Source of the DNA: Osmia lignaria lignaria
Lineage: Eukaryota > Arthropoda > Insecta > Hymenoptera > Megachilidae
Assembly: GCF_051020975.1 (NCBI RefSeq)
Contig: NC_135032.1
Location: forward strand, 868,001 to 932,000
Reading direction: 5' to 3'
Length of the DNA: 64,000 nucleotides
Shown here: positions 35,701 to 44,141 of the stretch, piece by piece
Layout: each line of letters opens with the position of its first letter
How positions within the stretch are numbered: position 1 is the stretch's first letter
Position numbers and translations under genes: made by a program
Notes under the pieces: generated by a model
What the model was told of the DNA's origin: nothing
Seen by the model: only the letters and a program-made list of their open reading frames with translations
Database searches by the model: none

Positions 35701-37110
35701 GTTCTCTAGACCAGATATAACTTGATTCATTAAGCGTTGAAATGTCGGTGGTGCATTTTTTAAACCAAATGGCATGCGTACAAATTCAAAATGCCCATCC
35801 GGTGTTGTGAATGCTGTTTTCGGACAATCCTTAGGATCCATTTGAACTTGATGAAATCCATTTGCTATATCAAAAATTGTGAAATATTTTGCTCCTCCCA
35901 ATTTATCTAGAATTTCGGTGATATTCGGCAAAGGAAATTTATCACTCAAAGTCTTTTCGTTTAAGGCTCGGAAATCGATTACCATACGCCAACGCTTATT
36001 GCCCTTAGCGTCTGGTTTCTTTGGTACAATCCATAACGGAGAATTATATGGTGAACTAGATGGCTGTATGACTCCTTGTAATAACAGAGCCTTTACTTGA
36101 CGTTGTATTTCGTCTTGGTGTACTGGTGGATATCGGTATTGTCTTGTATTAATCGGTACGTCATCTGTTGTATGAATTGAATGGTAAAAATTCGGTACTT
36201 CTCCTAGTTTGTCTCCAGGCAAGTAAAATCTGTCTGAAAATTCGTCGACGATGTTGAATACATGTTTACGTTCTTCTGCATTGAGATGATCGGTTCTTAA
36301 AAGATTTCTAATTCGTGTTGCTCTATTTTCTGGCGTGTTTTCGGTCATATATGAAGAAATTGGGTCGTCGTCCGACGAGTCGTAAATATCGTAAGGATGA
36401 ATGTATTGAGGTTCAATTTCGATGTCTACATCGTCTTCTCCGGTATTCGTTGCTAACGCGTAACAAATGCCGTCACGATTATATACTGCTGCTTCGCCAA
36501 TGTATATATTTTCTGATGTTTCGAGTCGCGGTAAGTATCCCTCTTTAATATTTGGATTAGCTATGTGAATTGCAATTTGTTTTGTTGTTCGAGCTTCGAT
36601 ACGGTGTTTAGTCGATTTCGGATTTTTCTGTTGAGCTAAATCTCGGTAATTTGAAAAACGAAGTGGTCGAATAGGTTTATCTTTCAATACTAGTGTTCCA
36701 TGATAATATGAAATTTCTGCTTCTTCTTGTAATAAAAATGGGCTGCCTATAATTCCATCGGCTTCTATCGCAAGGTTCTCTACTACGTAAAATAATGCAG
36801 GCTTACCGTGAATGTGAAGAATTGTGGTTCCTATGCTATAAATAGGTGATTTTGTAAGTCCTGTGATTTCAATAACTTCTTTAGTGATACGTTTGGCTTG
36901 ATCTCCGAGAACATCGCGCACTATTAAGTTAACTGCCGCGCCACCGTCAATTAAAAATTCAGCTGTTTCTAATTCTAATTCCGGAACTTTGATTTTTATT
37001 CTTGGTGCTGGGGTTTCCTTGATGAGGATTCTCCCGTGAATCTGACTATCTTTTGGCGAGGTCTTTGCAGATCGCTCACCGCCTCGCCTTTCCGTTGAGC
37101 GTTTTCTGAG
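32716..37110 (-). CDS. Pol polyprotein (protease, RT, RNase H, macro-like insert, integrase)
   Basis: Made as a Gag-Pol fusion, about 1,464 pol-frame residues after the slip. The protease motif is at 36948-36940 but reads D-G-G rather than D-[T/S]-G; its partner ADGIIGSPFL follows. Reverse transcriptase has FDIANGF and FIDD (35691-35680; Phe where YIDD is usual). RNase H has TTDAS, ATEKECLA and VTDHRPL. A long hydrophilic linker and a macro-domain-like region (34272-33868) follow. Integrase has an HHCC zinc finger (His at 33813, last Cys at 33693), then D (33603), D (33423) and E (33315) with 35 residues between the last two, and a GPY motif near the C-terminus. The frame is uninterrupted. 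It ends 20 bp inside the start of the env remnant. Confidence 0.95.
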   Translation of the reverse strand, partial: LRKRSTERRGGERSAKTSPKDSQIHGRILIKETPAPRIKIKVPELELETAEFLIDGGAAVNLIVRDVLGDQAKRITKEVIEITGLTKSPIYSIGTTILHIHGKPALFYVVENLAIEADGIIGSPFLLQEEAEISYYHGTLVLKDKPIRPLRFSNYRDLAQQKNPKSTKHRIEARTTKQIAIHIANPNIKEGYLPRLETSENIYIGEAAVYNRDGICYALATNTGEDDVDIEIEPQYIHPYDIYDSSDDDPISSYMTENTPENRATRIRNLLRTDHLNAEERKHVFNIVDEFSDRFYLPGDKLGEVPNFYHSIHTTDDVPINTRQYRYPPVHQDEIQRQVKALLLQGVIQPSSSPYNSPLWIVPKKPDAKGNKRWRMVIDFRALNEKTLSDKFPLPNITEILDKLGGAKYFTIFDIANGFHQVQMDPKDCPKTAFTTPDGHFEFVRMPFGLKNAPPTFQRLMNQVISGLENAHVFIDDMVVFSSSLREHEIKVKKLLNRLREFGLTLQIDKCEFLRKEVTYLGHILTENGVKPDPRKLQAVKEFPIPKTQKNVQQFLGLTGYYRRFIKDYSIKSKPLVQLLGKGIRFKWTEDQQKSFENLRDELCTQPILQYPDFNRPFIVTTDASDYAIGAVLSQGEIGNDLPIAYASRTLNKAERNYSATEKECLAMVYAVQYFRPYLYGTKFTLVTDHRPLVWLHSVKDPTSRLMKWRLRLLEYEYQVIHKAGKTNKNADALSRNPVPSCLPLIPRDPQDPDYKHIGQKPEIDTDSIGFRVRQLQRDRERRPKYQEENTSSDEEPARGKVQHSPIADRPRVLPNLSHEISMPDEHMETINFHPQANSTKITSTEEDVNLISFEEPSENTITENTIIANPQQDLLNHTPLSLVTNEGILQPQPVNETIGTAIQQPQENFDRTVDPYPFTLLDTDTLSTEGDDLRRKVQPSQTLEVIISPNTLTTEEGHYAHFIPADCKLVTPIGKLLLDTEAIDLQQLMSKKPQKGDVIESANGSYKVYSIIISDNFYDTIKSEDILNGLQTLKQHLDQNPIKSFRISAVGDFHKLPTNELTKLIKDVFNGTTQKIIICNCSTITPSEEDRLQIIREAHDSLIGGHKGVTKTYKRIRAKYQWPEMHNEIRNYIRKCPSCQEEKLVRAKTRQPMLITDTPIEPFDKVALDTVGPLPLTPSGNKYILTMQDCLTKYCIAVAIPNIRAATIADAFARHFIAIYGTPRAILTDKGTSFIGSLMKNLSEIFKIKQITTSGYRPQTNGSLERSHIVLTEYLKHYMDNYEDWDLLIPFAMFSYNTSVHEATNFSPYELIFGKPAREPSSFPTGERLKSYGDYLTELITHTIKIRNIAADNLIASKHRSKKYYDKHSRPVEFNVGDYAYVLLEPRISKFDPHYVGPYEIINVTDMNNIVLRTPDKTITKHQDKLKHAYFPSTTEKTEITGNHDSGTTTSDTSGSGYESDSD
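33868..34272 (-). other. Macro-domain-like region inside Pol
   Basis: Between RNase H and integrase lie about 330 residues, far more than the usual linker. The first part is low-complexity and acidic. The last 135 or so residues look folded: HFIPADCKL, then a segment with PIGKLL, KGDVI, a YKVYSIIIS strand, an ILNGLQTLKQHL helix, FRISAVGDF and a final IIIC strand. The order fits macro domains of the OARD1/TARG1 kind, which bind or cleave ADP-ribose. The usual glycine-rich loops (GIA, GCGLxG) are degenerate (PIG, VGDF), so catalysis is doubtful. The match is by pattern recognition alone. Confidence 0.6.
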
Positions 37111-38168
37111 TTTAAAGACTTGTTTGATTCGACTGAAGAATTTCGAGAGTATGATCGCTGTCTGAAATTTTGCGAATTCCTCCTACAACGTTTTTCATCG
37201 TGTCCTTGGGTATCACATCGCCAACAATATAGCTGCGAAGTATCATCCTTTTCACTGCGTTTTAAAACTGTAAACCGTTTTTCATCTTGATCTGTGCGTG
37301 GTGAATTTGAACGATAAGAAGGTGAATTCGATTGATTCCTGGATCGCACAGTCCATGCTGATGTACGTGGTCGTCCTTCTCTCTCGTCTTCAGAGTTAGA
37401 TGGTCTCCTCTGTCGATCTCTATATCGATCGTGTCGTGTTGGAGATTGAGGGTATGAAATTTCATTTCGACGTTCGTTGCTGTGGTGATCCCTGTTGTTC
37501 CAGCCTCCTGGTGATGTGTTTCGTGCCAAATCACGACGACTTCTTAATTTCCTGTCTACCTCTAGCACAGCGTCAAAAGCTTCCTCTAAGTTTTTAATGT
37601 CTCTATTTTGTGCTGATACCTTAAAAGAGATGCGGTCTGGTAATCCATCTAGGAAATTTTCTAAAATATCCATTTCCATTTGTTTAATATTTTCCTCTGA
37701 ATGTCTAGGATATTTCTCTTTAATCGCTCCTCTTGTACAATAAACAAGATGGCTTGTTCTATCGATGTAGTTTCTCAAACTTTCGTATTCCCTAATTTGA
37801 AGCCTGGCAATTTCTGTTTGAAATTGCGATAAGCTCTTTCCTGGTCCAAATCTTCTCTTCAAATGCTTGATCAACGCGGATACCGAAGTGAATTGATGTT
37901 CTAAAGTACTTCTTCGCGCCGGACCGGTGAGTTTAGTTAAAATAATTGTAAGGTATTCCCTTTCTGTTCCCTCAGGAATCAAGGTCAATCCATCTTCTAC
38001 CAGTTGTGCAAAACGTGATAAAGGTGGATTCTCACCATCAAATGTTGGTATTGTTAACGCAACATTTTGTATGCAGGATCTTTGTGTCAAAAGTGTCATA
38101 GAATTTGCGATCGAAACTGTTAAGTTCATAAGATCGGCTGAAGAAATATTGGCTTGTTCATTCGCCAT
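36996..38168 (-). CDS. Gag polyprotein
   Basis: This 390-aa structural protein would form the virus-like particle and package the RNA. The ATG at 38168 sits in AACATGG, a good eukaryotic context, and is the first in-frame ATG after the leader. Residues about 40-210 form a helical, gypsy-type Gag core starting at TFDGENPPLSRF. Residues 210-310 are very rich in Arg, Ser and Asn. A CCHC zinc knuckle (CX2CX4HX4C; C315, C318, H323, C328) marks the nucleocapsid, followed by a basic Ser/Arg tail. The frame is intact and ends with TAA at 36998-36996. It overlaps pol, which lies in the -1 frame; slippage at codons 352-353 would make Gag-Pol. Confidence 0.95.
   Translation of the reverse strand: MANEQANISSADLMNLTVSIANSMTLLTQRSCIQNVALTIPTFDGENPPLSRFAQLVEDGLTLIPEGTEREYLTIILTKLTGPARRSTLEHQFTSVSALIKHLKRRFGPGKSLSQFQTEIARLQIREYESLRNYIDRTSHLVYCTRGAIKEKYPRHSEENIKQMEMDILENFLDGLPDRISFKVSAQNRDIKNLEEAFDAVLEVDRKLRSRRDLARNTSPGGWNNRDHHSNERRNEISYPQSPTRHDRYRDRQRRPSNSEDEREGRPRTSAWTVRSRNQSNSPSYRSNSPRTDQDEKRFTVLKRSEKDDTSQLYCWRCDTQGHDEKRCRRNSQNFRQRSYSRNSSVESNKSLNSENAQRKGEAVSDLQRPRQKIVRFTGESSSRKPQHQE
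37055..37116 (-). promoter_or_regulatory. -1 ribosomal frameshift signal: TTTAAAC and pseudoknot
   Basis: On the minus strand the heptamer T TTA AAC (37116-37110) is in the Gag phase required for -1 slippage. After an 8-nt spacer, CGCTCA (37101-37096) can pair with TGAGCG (37078-37073). GGCGAGG in the intervening loop (37088-37082) can pair with CCTCGCC (37061-37055). This makes an H-type pseudoknot with stems of 6 and 7 bp, all perfect. The -1 frame is open from 37182 to the end of pol. Heptamer, spacer and pseudoknot match well-known retroviral and coronaviral signals. Confidence 0.88.
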
Positions 38169-38334
38169 GTTGAATGAATTTGTTGGTTAAAGAATGTAAC
38201 TAGGAAAACTAGTATATACCTCTTGTTACCCGATTGACTAGGAAAACTAGTATACAATCGTTGTTCAACAAAGTAATAGCCGTGTGTCAAATTCCACGAA
38301 AGTAATTATGCCAGTGAAAATGATCTATGTGACT
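38169..38334 (-). other. Element leader with duplicated hairpin
   Basis: This is the untranslated leader between the primer-binding site and gag. It contains an 18-bp direct repeat (38199-38216 and 38237-38254). Each copy on the minus strand contains ACTAG-TTTTC-CTAGT, a 5-bp stem with a 5-nt loop. The position is where retroelements carry dimerisation and packaging signals. The role here is inferred only from place and shape. Confidence 0.6.
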
Positions 38335-38354
38335 GTATCCCACCGCTGTCACCA
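38335..38354 (-). other. Primer-binding site, tRNA-Leu type
   Basis: Four bases (GAAC) after the 5' LTR, the minus strand reads TGGTGACAGCGG and continues in complementarity with the 3' end of a leucine tRNA. The plus-strand reading (positions 38335-38354) ends in the CCA of the tRNA. From knowledge of animal tRNA-Leu 3' ends (AATCCCACCGCTGCCA plus CCA), about 18 of 20 positions fit. mdg3 and micropia elements also prime with tRNA-Leu. Confidence 0.8.
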
Positions 38355-38358
38355 GTTC

Positions 38359-39098
38359 TGTTACGTGGCCGACGGCTTGGCAGCGCGCGTGGCTATCAGA
38401 GGCTTTCTGATTGGCGGCCGCGTAACTTATTTTATTATCAATACAACCCGAGCGGTAAGATTGTATTGTGGTAGGAACTGTCACAAGGTTTCACTGGGTT
38501 TAAAGGAGAATGCTAATGTGGGTTTGACACAGCAATGTATATATTCTACAATCTTGGTCTATTACAGATGTTGTTGTCGCGAATATAGGTGTATAATGTG
38601 ATATATTACCTATTTCCACTATGCTCGGTGTTCACGCACTGGCAATGCGGGGGTGTTGTGTGTGGTTAATTGTAATGCCAAATAGAAACACGACTCGCGG
38701 ATTCTATAAGGTGAATGTTGCTCGAAGGGGACTTCAACCCGATCTCACTAATAGTAACCAACTCACTACCGTACACGACGTGCTCGACACGAGATGAACT
38801 CTGGTACTGCCCCCGATCGTTGGTACGAACGGGTTTATATACTAATTAAGAAGGGTGGTCTGGTTACTATTCGAGTGATCAGGCTGGGTCCACCTGCCTC
38901 TGCGACAGTTTAGAGTGGTTGCATCTGCTATTTGATTACGGCGGACCCATTGCTTTCCCAAGTGTTTGGTTCTGCTATCGGTGGGCCTTCTGTTTATTAC
39001 GAGAGTAAATGGTCGGTTTGCCCGAGAGTTTTCCTTTCCAGATGTTTAAGCTTATTTGAAAGGAGACACGTTTGATAAAACGGTCTGTCTACGTGACA
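38359..39098 (-). repeat. 5' LTR
   Basis: This 740-bp repeat is upstream of gag on the minus strand. It reads TGTCACGTAG at its start and CCACGTAACA at its end. It contains a TATA box (38834-38841), a CAGT initiator about 33 bp downstream, and an AATAAA signal (38431-38436). U3 would be about 290 bp, with R starting at 38808. I found no difference from the other LTR when comparing line by line. Confidence 0.97.
38808..38841 (-). promoter_or_regulatory. LTR core promoter: TATATAAA and CAGT initiator
   Basis: On the minus strand TATATAAA lies at 38841-38834, and GCAGTACC places a candidate initiator A at 38808, 33 bp downstream. The spacing fits RNA polymerase II TATA/Inr promoters of insects. 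An identical copy lies in the other LTR (TATA at 30373-30380). Confidence 0.75.
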
Positions 39099-39102
39099 CA
39101 AT
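39099..39102. repeat. Target site duplication, right copy (CAAT)
   Basis: CAAT follows the LTR terminus and is continued by AGTGCAGAG, the expected satellite sequence. Confidence 0.95.
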
Positions 39103-42100
39103 AGTGCAGAGTTATCTCAAAGAAAGGGGCCACGGTGTTTCTGTATCTCTATTATGTTGGTGCGGCTTCGGAACTTTTAAATATCTTGATATATCTCGAG
39201 AACTACGCGTCTGATCAAAAAATGTCATAGAACATAAAAAGTAGGAAACTTAATTCTCTACAAAAACGGTCTCTTAACATTTTGCCATAGCTCACTTCGT
39301 TTCCGAGATATTTGCAGATATATCTCAAGGGAAGGGGCCTGACGGACATATTTCGAGATATTTCTTCTTCTTGTTGTTCTTCTTCTGCACAGCTAAGCTG
39401 GAAGTGGCATTTGCGGCTCGCACTAGCGCACAGTTATCTCAAAGAAAGGGGCCACGGTGTTTCTGTATCTCTATTATGTTGGTGCGTCTTCGGAACTTTT
39501 AAATATCTCGATATATCTCGAAAACTACGCTTCTGATCAAAAAATATCATAGAACGTAAATTGTAGGAAACATTATTCTCTACAAAAAAGGTCTCTTAAC
39601 ATTTTGCCATAGCTCGCTTCGTTTCCGAGATATTTGCAGATTCATCTCAAGGGAAGGGGTCTGACGGACATATTTCGAGATATTTCTTCTTCTTGTTGTT
39701 CTTCTTCTGCACAGCTAAGCTCGAAGTGGCATTTGCAGCTCGCAATAGTGCAGAGTTATCTCAAAGAAAGAGGCCACGGTGTTTCTGTACCTCTATTATG
39801 TTGGTGCAGCTTCGGAACTTTTAAATATCTTGATATATCTCGAGAACTACGCATCTGATCAAATAATATCATCGAACATAAAAAGTAGGAAACTTAATTC
39901 TCTACAAAAAAGGTCTCTTAACATTTTGCCATAGCTCGCTTCGTTTCCGAGATATTTGCAGATTCATCTCAAGGGAAGGGGTCTGACGGACATATTTCGA
40001 GATATTTCTTCTTCTTGTTGTTCTTCTTCTGCACAGCTAAGCTGGAAGTGGCATTTGCAGCTCGCAATAGTGCAGAGTTATCTCAAAGAAAGGGGCCACG
40101 GTGTTTCTGTATCTCTATTATGTTGGTGCGGCTTCGGAACTTTTAAATATCTTGATATATCTCGAGAACTACGCGTCTGATCAAAAAATGTCATAGAACA
40201 TAAAAAGTAGGAAACTTAATTCTCTACAAAAACGGTCTCTTAACATTTTGCCATAGCTCACTTCGTTTCCGAGATATTTGCAGATATATCTCAAGGGAAG
40301 GGGCCTGACGGACATATTTCGAGATATTTCTTCTTCTTGTTGTTCTTCTTCTGCACAGCTAAGCTGGAAGTGGCATTTGCGGCTCGCACTAGCGCACAGT
40401 TATCTCAAAGAAAGGGGCCACGGTGTTTCTGTATCTCTATTATGTTGGTGCGTCTTCGGAACTTTTAAATATCTCGATATATCTCGAAAACTACGCTTCT
40501 GATCAAAAAATATCATAGAACGTAAATTGTAGGAAACATTATTCTCTACAAAAAAGGTCTCTTAACATTTTGCCATAGCTCGCTTCGTTTCCGAGATATT
40601 TGCAGATTCATCTCAAGGGAAGGGGTCTGACGGACATATTTCGAGATATTTCTTCTTCTTGTTGTTCTTCTTCTGCACAGCTAAGCTCGAAGTGGCATTT
40701 GCAGCTCGCAATAGTGCAGAGTTATCTCAAAGAAAGAGGCCACGGTGTTTCTGTACCTCTATTATGTTGGTGCAGCTTCGGAACTTTTAAATATCTTGAT
40801 ATATCTCGAAAACTACGCTTCTGATCAAAAAATATCATAGAAGATAAAAAGTAGGAAACTTAATTCTCTACAAAAAAGGTCTCTTAACATTTTGCCATAG
40901 CTCGCTTCGTTTCCGAGATATTTGCAGATTCAGCTCAAAGGAACTGGCCTGACGGACATATTTCGAGATATTTCTTCTTCTTGTTGTTCTTCCTCTGCAC
41001 AGCTAAGCTGGAAGTGGCATTTGCAGCTCGCCATAGTGCAGAGTTATCTCAAAGAAAGGGGCCACGGTGTTTCTGTATCTCTATTATGTTGGTGCGGCTT
41101 CGGAACTTTTAAATATCTTGATATATCTCGAGAACTACGCATCTGATCAAAAAATATCATAGAACATAAAAAGTAGGAAACTTAATTCTCTACAAAAAAG
41201 GTCTCTTAACATTTTGCCATAGCTCGCTTCGTTTCCGAGATATTTGCAGATTTATCTCAAGGGAAGGGGCCTGACGGACATATTTCGAGATATTTCTTCT
41301 TCTTGTTGTTCTTCTTCTGCACAGCTAAGCTGGAAGTGGCATTTGCCCCTCGCACTAGTGCAGAGTTATCTCAACGAAAGGGGCCACGGTGTTTCTGTAT
41401 CTCTATTATGTTGGTGCGGCTTCGGAACTTTTAAATATCTCGATATATCTCGAAAACTACGCTTCTGATCAAAAAATATCATAGAACATAAATTGTAGGA
41501 AGCATAATTCTCTACAAAAAAGGTCTCTTAACATTTTGCCATAGCTCGCTTCGTTTCCGAGATATTTGCAGATATATCTCAAGGGAAGGGGCCTGACGGA
41601 CATATTTCGAGATATTTCTTCTTCTTGTTGTTCTTCTTCTGCACAGCTAAGCTGGAAGTGGCATTTACAGCTCGCAACAGTGCAGAGTTATCTCAAAGAA
41701 AGGGGCCACGGTGTTTCTGTATCTCTATTATGTTGGTGCGGCTTCGGAACTTTTAAATATCTTGATATATCTCGAGAACTACGCATCTGATCAAAAAATA
41801 TCATAGAACATGAAAAGTAGGAAACTTAATTCTCTACAAAACAGGTCTCTTAACATTTTGCCATAGCTCTCTTCGTTTCCGAGATATTTGCAGATTTATC
41901 TCAAGGGAAGGGGCCTGGCGGACATATTTCGAGATATTTCTTCTTCTTGTTGTTCTTCTTCTGCACAGCTAAGCTGGAAGTGGCATTTGCGGCTCGCACT
42001 AGTGCACAGTTATCTCAAAGAAAGGGGCCACGGTGTTTCTGTATCTCTATTATGTTGGTGCGTCTTCGGAACTTTTAAATATCTCGATATATCTCGAAAA

Positions 42101-44141
42101 CTACGCTTCTGATCAAAAAATATCATAGAACATAAATTGTAGGAAACATAATTCTCTACAAAAAACGTCTCTTAACATTTTGCCATAGCTCGCTTCGTTT
42201 CCGAGATATTTGCAGATTCAGCTCAAAGGAACTGGCCTGACGGACATATTTCGAGATATTTCTTCTTCTTGTTGTTCTTCTTCTGCACAGCTAAGCTGGA
42301 AGTGGCATTTGCAGCTCGCAATAGTGCAGAGTTATCTCAAAGAAAGGGGCCACGGTGTTTCTGTATCTCTATTATGTTGGTGCGGCTTCGGAACTTTTAA
42401 ATATCTTGATATATCTCGAGAACTACGCGTCTGATCAAAAAATGTCATAGAACATAAAAAGTAGGAAACTTAATTCTCTACAAAAACGGTCTCTTAACAT
42501 TTTGCCATAGCTCACTTCGTTTCCGAGATATGTGCAGATATATCTCAAGGGAAGGGGCCTGACGGACATATTTCGAGATATTTCTTCTTCTTGTTGTTCT
42601 TCTTCTGCACAGCTAAGCTGGAAGTGGCATTTGCAGCTCGCAATAGTGCAGAGTTATCCCAAAGAAAGGGGCCACGGTGTTTCTGTATCTCTATTATGTT
42701 GGTGCGGCTTCGGAACTTTTAAATATCTCGATATATCTCGAAAACTACGCTTCTGATCAAAAAATGTCATAGAACATAAATTGTGGGAAACATAATTCTT
42801 TACAAAAAAGCTCTCTTAACATTTTGCCATAGCTCGCTTCGTTTCCGAGATATTTGCAGATTTATCTTAAGGGAAGGGTCCTGATGGACATATTTCGAGA
42901 TATTTCTTCTTCTTGTTGTTCTTCTTCTGCACAGCTAAGCTGGAAGTGGCATTTGCAGCTCGCCATAGTGCAGAGTTATCTCAAAGAAAGGGGCCACGGT
43001 GTTTCTGTATCTCTATTATGTTGGTGCGGCTTCGGAACTTTTAAATATCTTGATATATCTCGAGAACTACGCGTCTGATCAAAAAATATCATAGAACATA
43101 AAAAGTAGGAAACTTAATTCTCTACAAAAACGGTCTCTTAACATTTTGCCATAGCTCGCTTCGTTTCCGAGATATTTGCAGATATATTTCAAGGGAAGGG
43201 GCCTGACGGGCATATTTCGAGATATTTCTTCTTCTTGTTGTTCTTCTTCTGCACAGCTAAGCTGGAAGTGGCATTTGCGGCTCGCACTAGTGCACAGTTA
43301 TCTCAAAGAAAGGGGCCACGGTGTTTCTGTATCTCTATTATGTTGGTGCGGCTTCGGAACTTTTAAGTATCTCGATGTATCTCGAAAACTACGCTTCTGA
43401 TCAAAAAATATCATAGAACATAAATTGTAGGAAGCATAATTCTCTACAAAAAAGGTCTCTTAACATTTTCCCATAGCTCGCTTCGTTTCCGAGATATTTG
43501 CAGATATATCTCAAGGGAAGGGGCCTGACGGACATATTTCGAGATATTTCTTCTTCTTGTTGTTCTTCTTCTGCACAGCTAAGCTGGAAGTGGCATTTAC
43601 AGCTCGCAACAGTGCAGAGTTATCTCAAAGAAAGGGGCCACGGTGTTTCTGTATCTCTATTATGTTGGTGCGGCTTCGGAACTTTTAAATATCTTGATAT
43701 ATCTCGAGAACTACGCATCTGATCAAAAAATATCATAGAACATGAAAAGTAGGAAACTTAATTCTCTACAAAACAGGTCTCTTAACCTTTTGCCATAGCT
43801 CTCTTCGTTTCCGAGATATTTGCAGATTTATCTCAAGGGAAGGGGCCTGACGGACATATTTCGAGATATTTCTTCTTCTTGTTGTTCTTCTTCTGCACAG
43901 CTAAGCTGGAAGTGGCATTTGCGGCTCACACTAGTGCAGAGTTATCTCAACGAAAGGGGCCACGGTGTTTCTGTATCTCTATTATGTTGGTGCGGCTTCG
44001 GAACTTTTAAATATCTTGATATATCTCGAGAACTACGCGTCTGATCAAAAAATGTCATAGAACATAAAAAGTAGGAAACTTAATTCTCTACAAAAACGGT
44101 CTCTTAACATTTTGCCATAGCTCACTTCGTTTCCGAGATAT
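39103..44141. repeat. Satellite sub-block right of the insertion
   Basis: The first copies (39312, 39634 and again 40278, 40600) match those at 26890 and 27212 in detail, including AGCGCACAG, GTGCGTCTTCGG and AAAGAGGCCACGG. After subtracting the element and target duplication, the 26890-to-40278 shift is 4,183 bp, 13 monomers minus the 3-bp deletion seen in the monomer at 29788. The insertion therefore lies between two copies of an older block. The rest is mixed monomers without genes. Confidence 0.75.

Larger units (their letters stand above)
29898..39098 (-). mobile_element. Complete Ty3/gypsy-type LTR retroelement, antisense insertion
   Basis: A 9,201-bp element bounded by two 740-bp direct LTRs, each beginning TG and ending CA on both strands, and flanked by CAAT on both sides. 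In its own direction it carries a tRNA-Leu primer-binding site, gag, pol in the -1 frame, a broken env, two accessory open frames and a polypurine tract. The domain order protease, reverse transcriptase, RNase H, integrase is that of Ty3/gypsy (Metaviridae), and the env remnant points to the insect errantivirus-like groups. LTRs that read as identical, an exact target duplication and open gag and pol argue for a very recent insertion. Removing the element and one CAAT restores a normal satellite monomer. Whether it can still move is uncertain because of the DGG protease motif. Confidence 0.97.

Noticed and set aside
37262..37534. A 90-codon minus-strand frame inside gag
   Set aside because: It overlaps the Arg/Ser-rich part of gag in another frame and its His/Asp-rich translation follows from the gag codons. 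There is no sign of a separate gene.
38335..38354. A tRNA gene next to the LTR
   Set aside because: Only the last 20 nt of a tRNA-Leu are matched and no cloverleaf can be formed; it is the primer-binding site.
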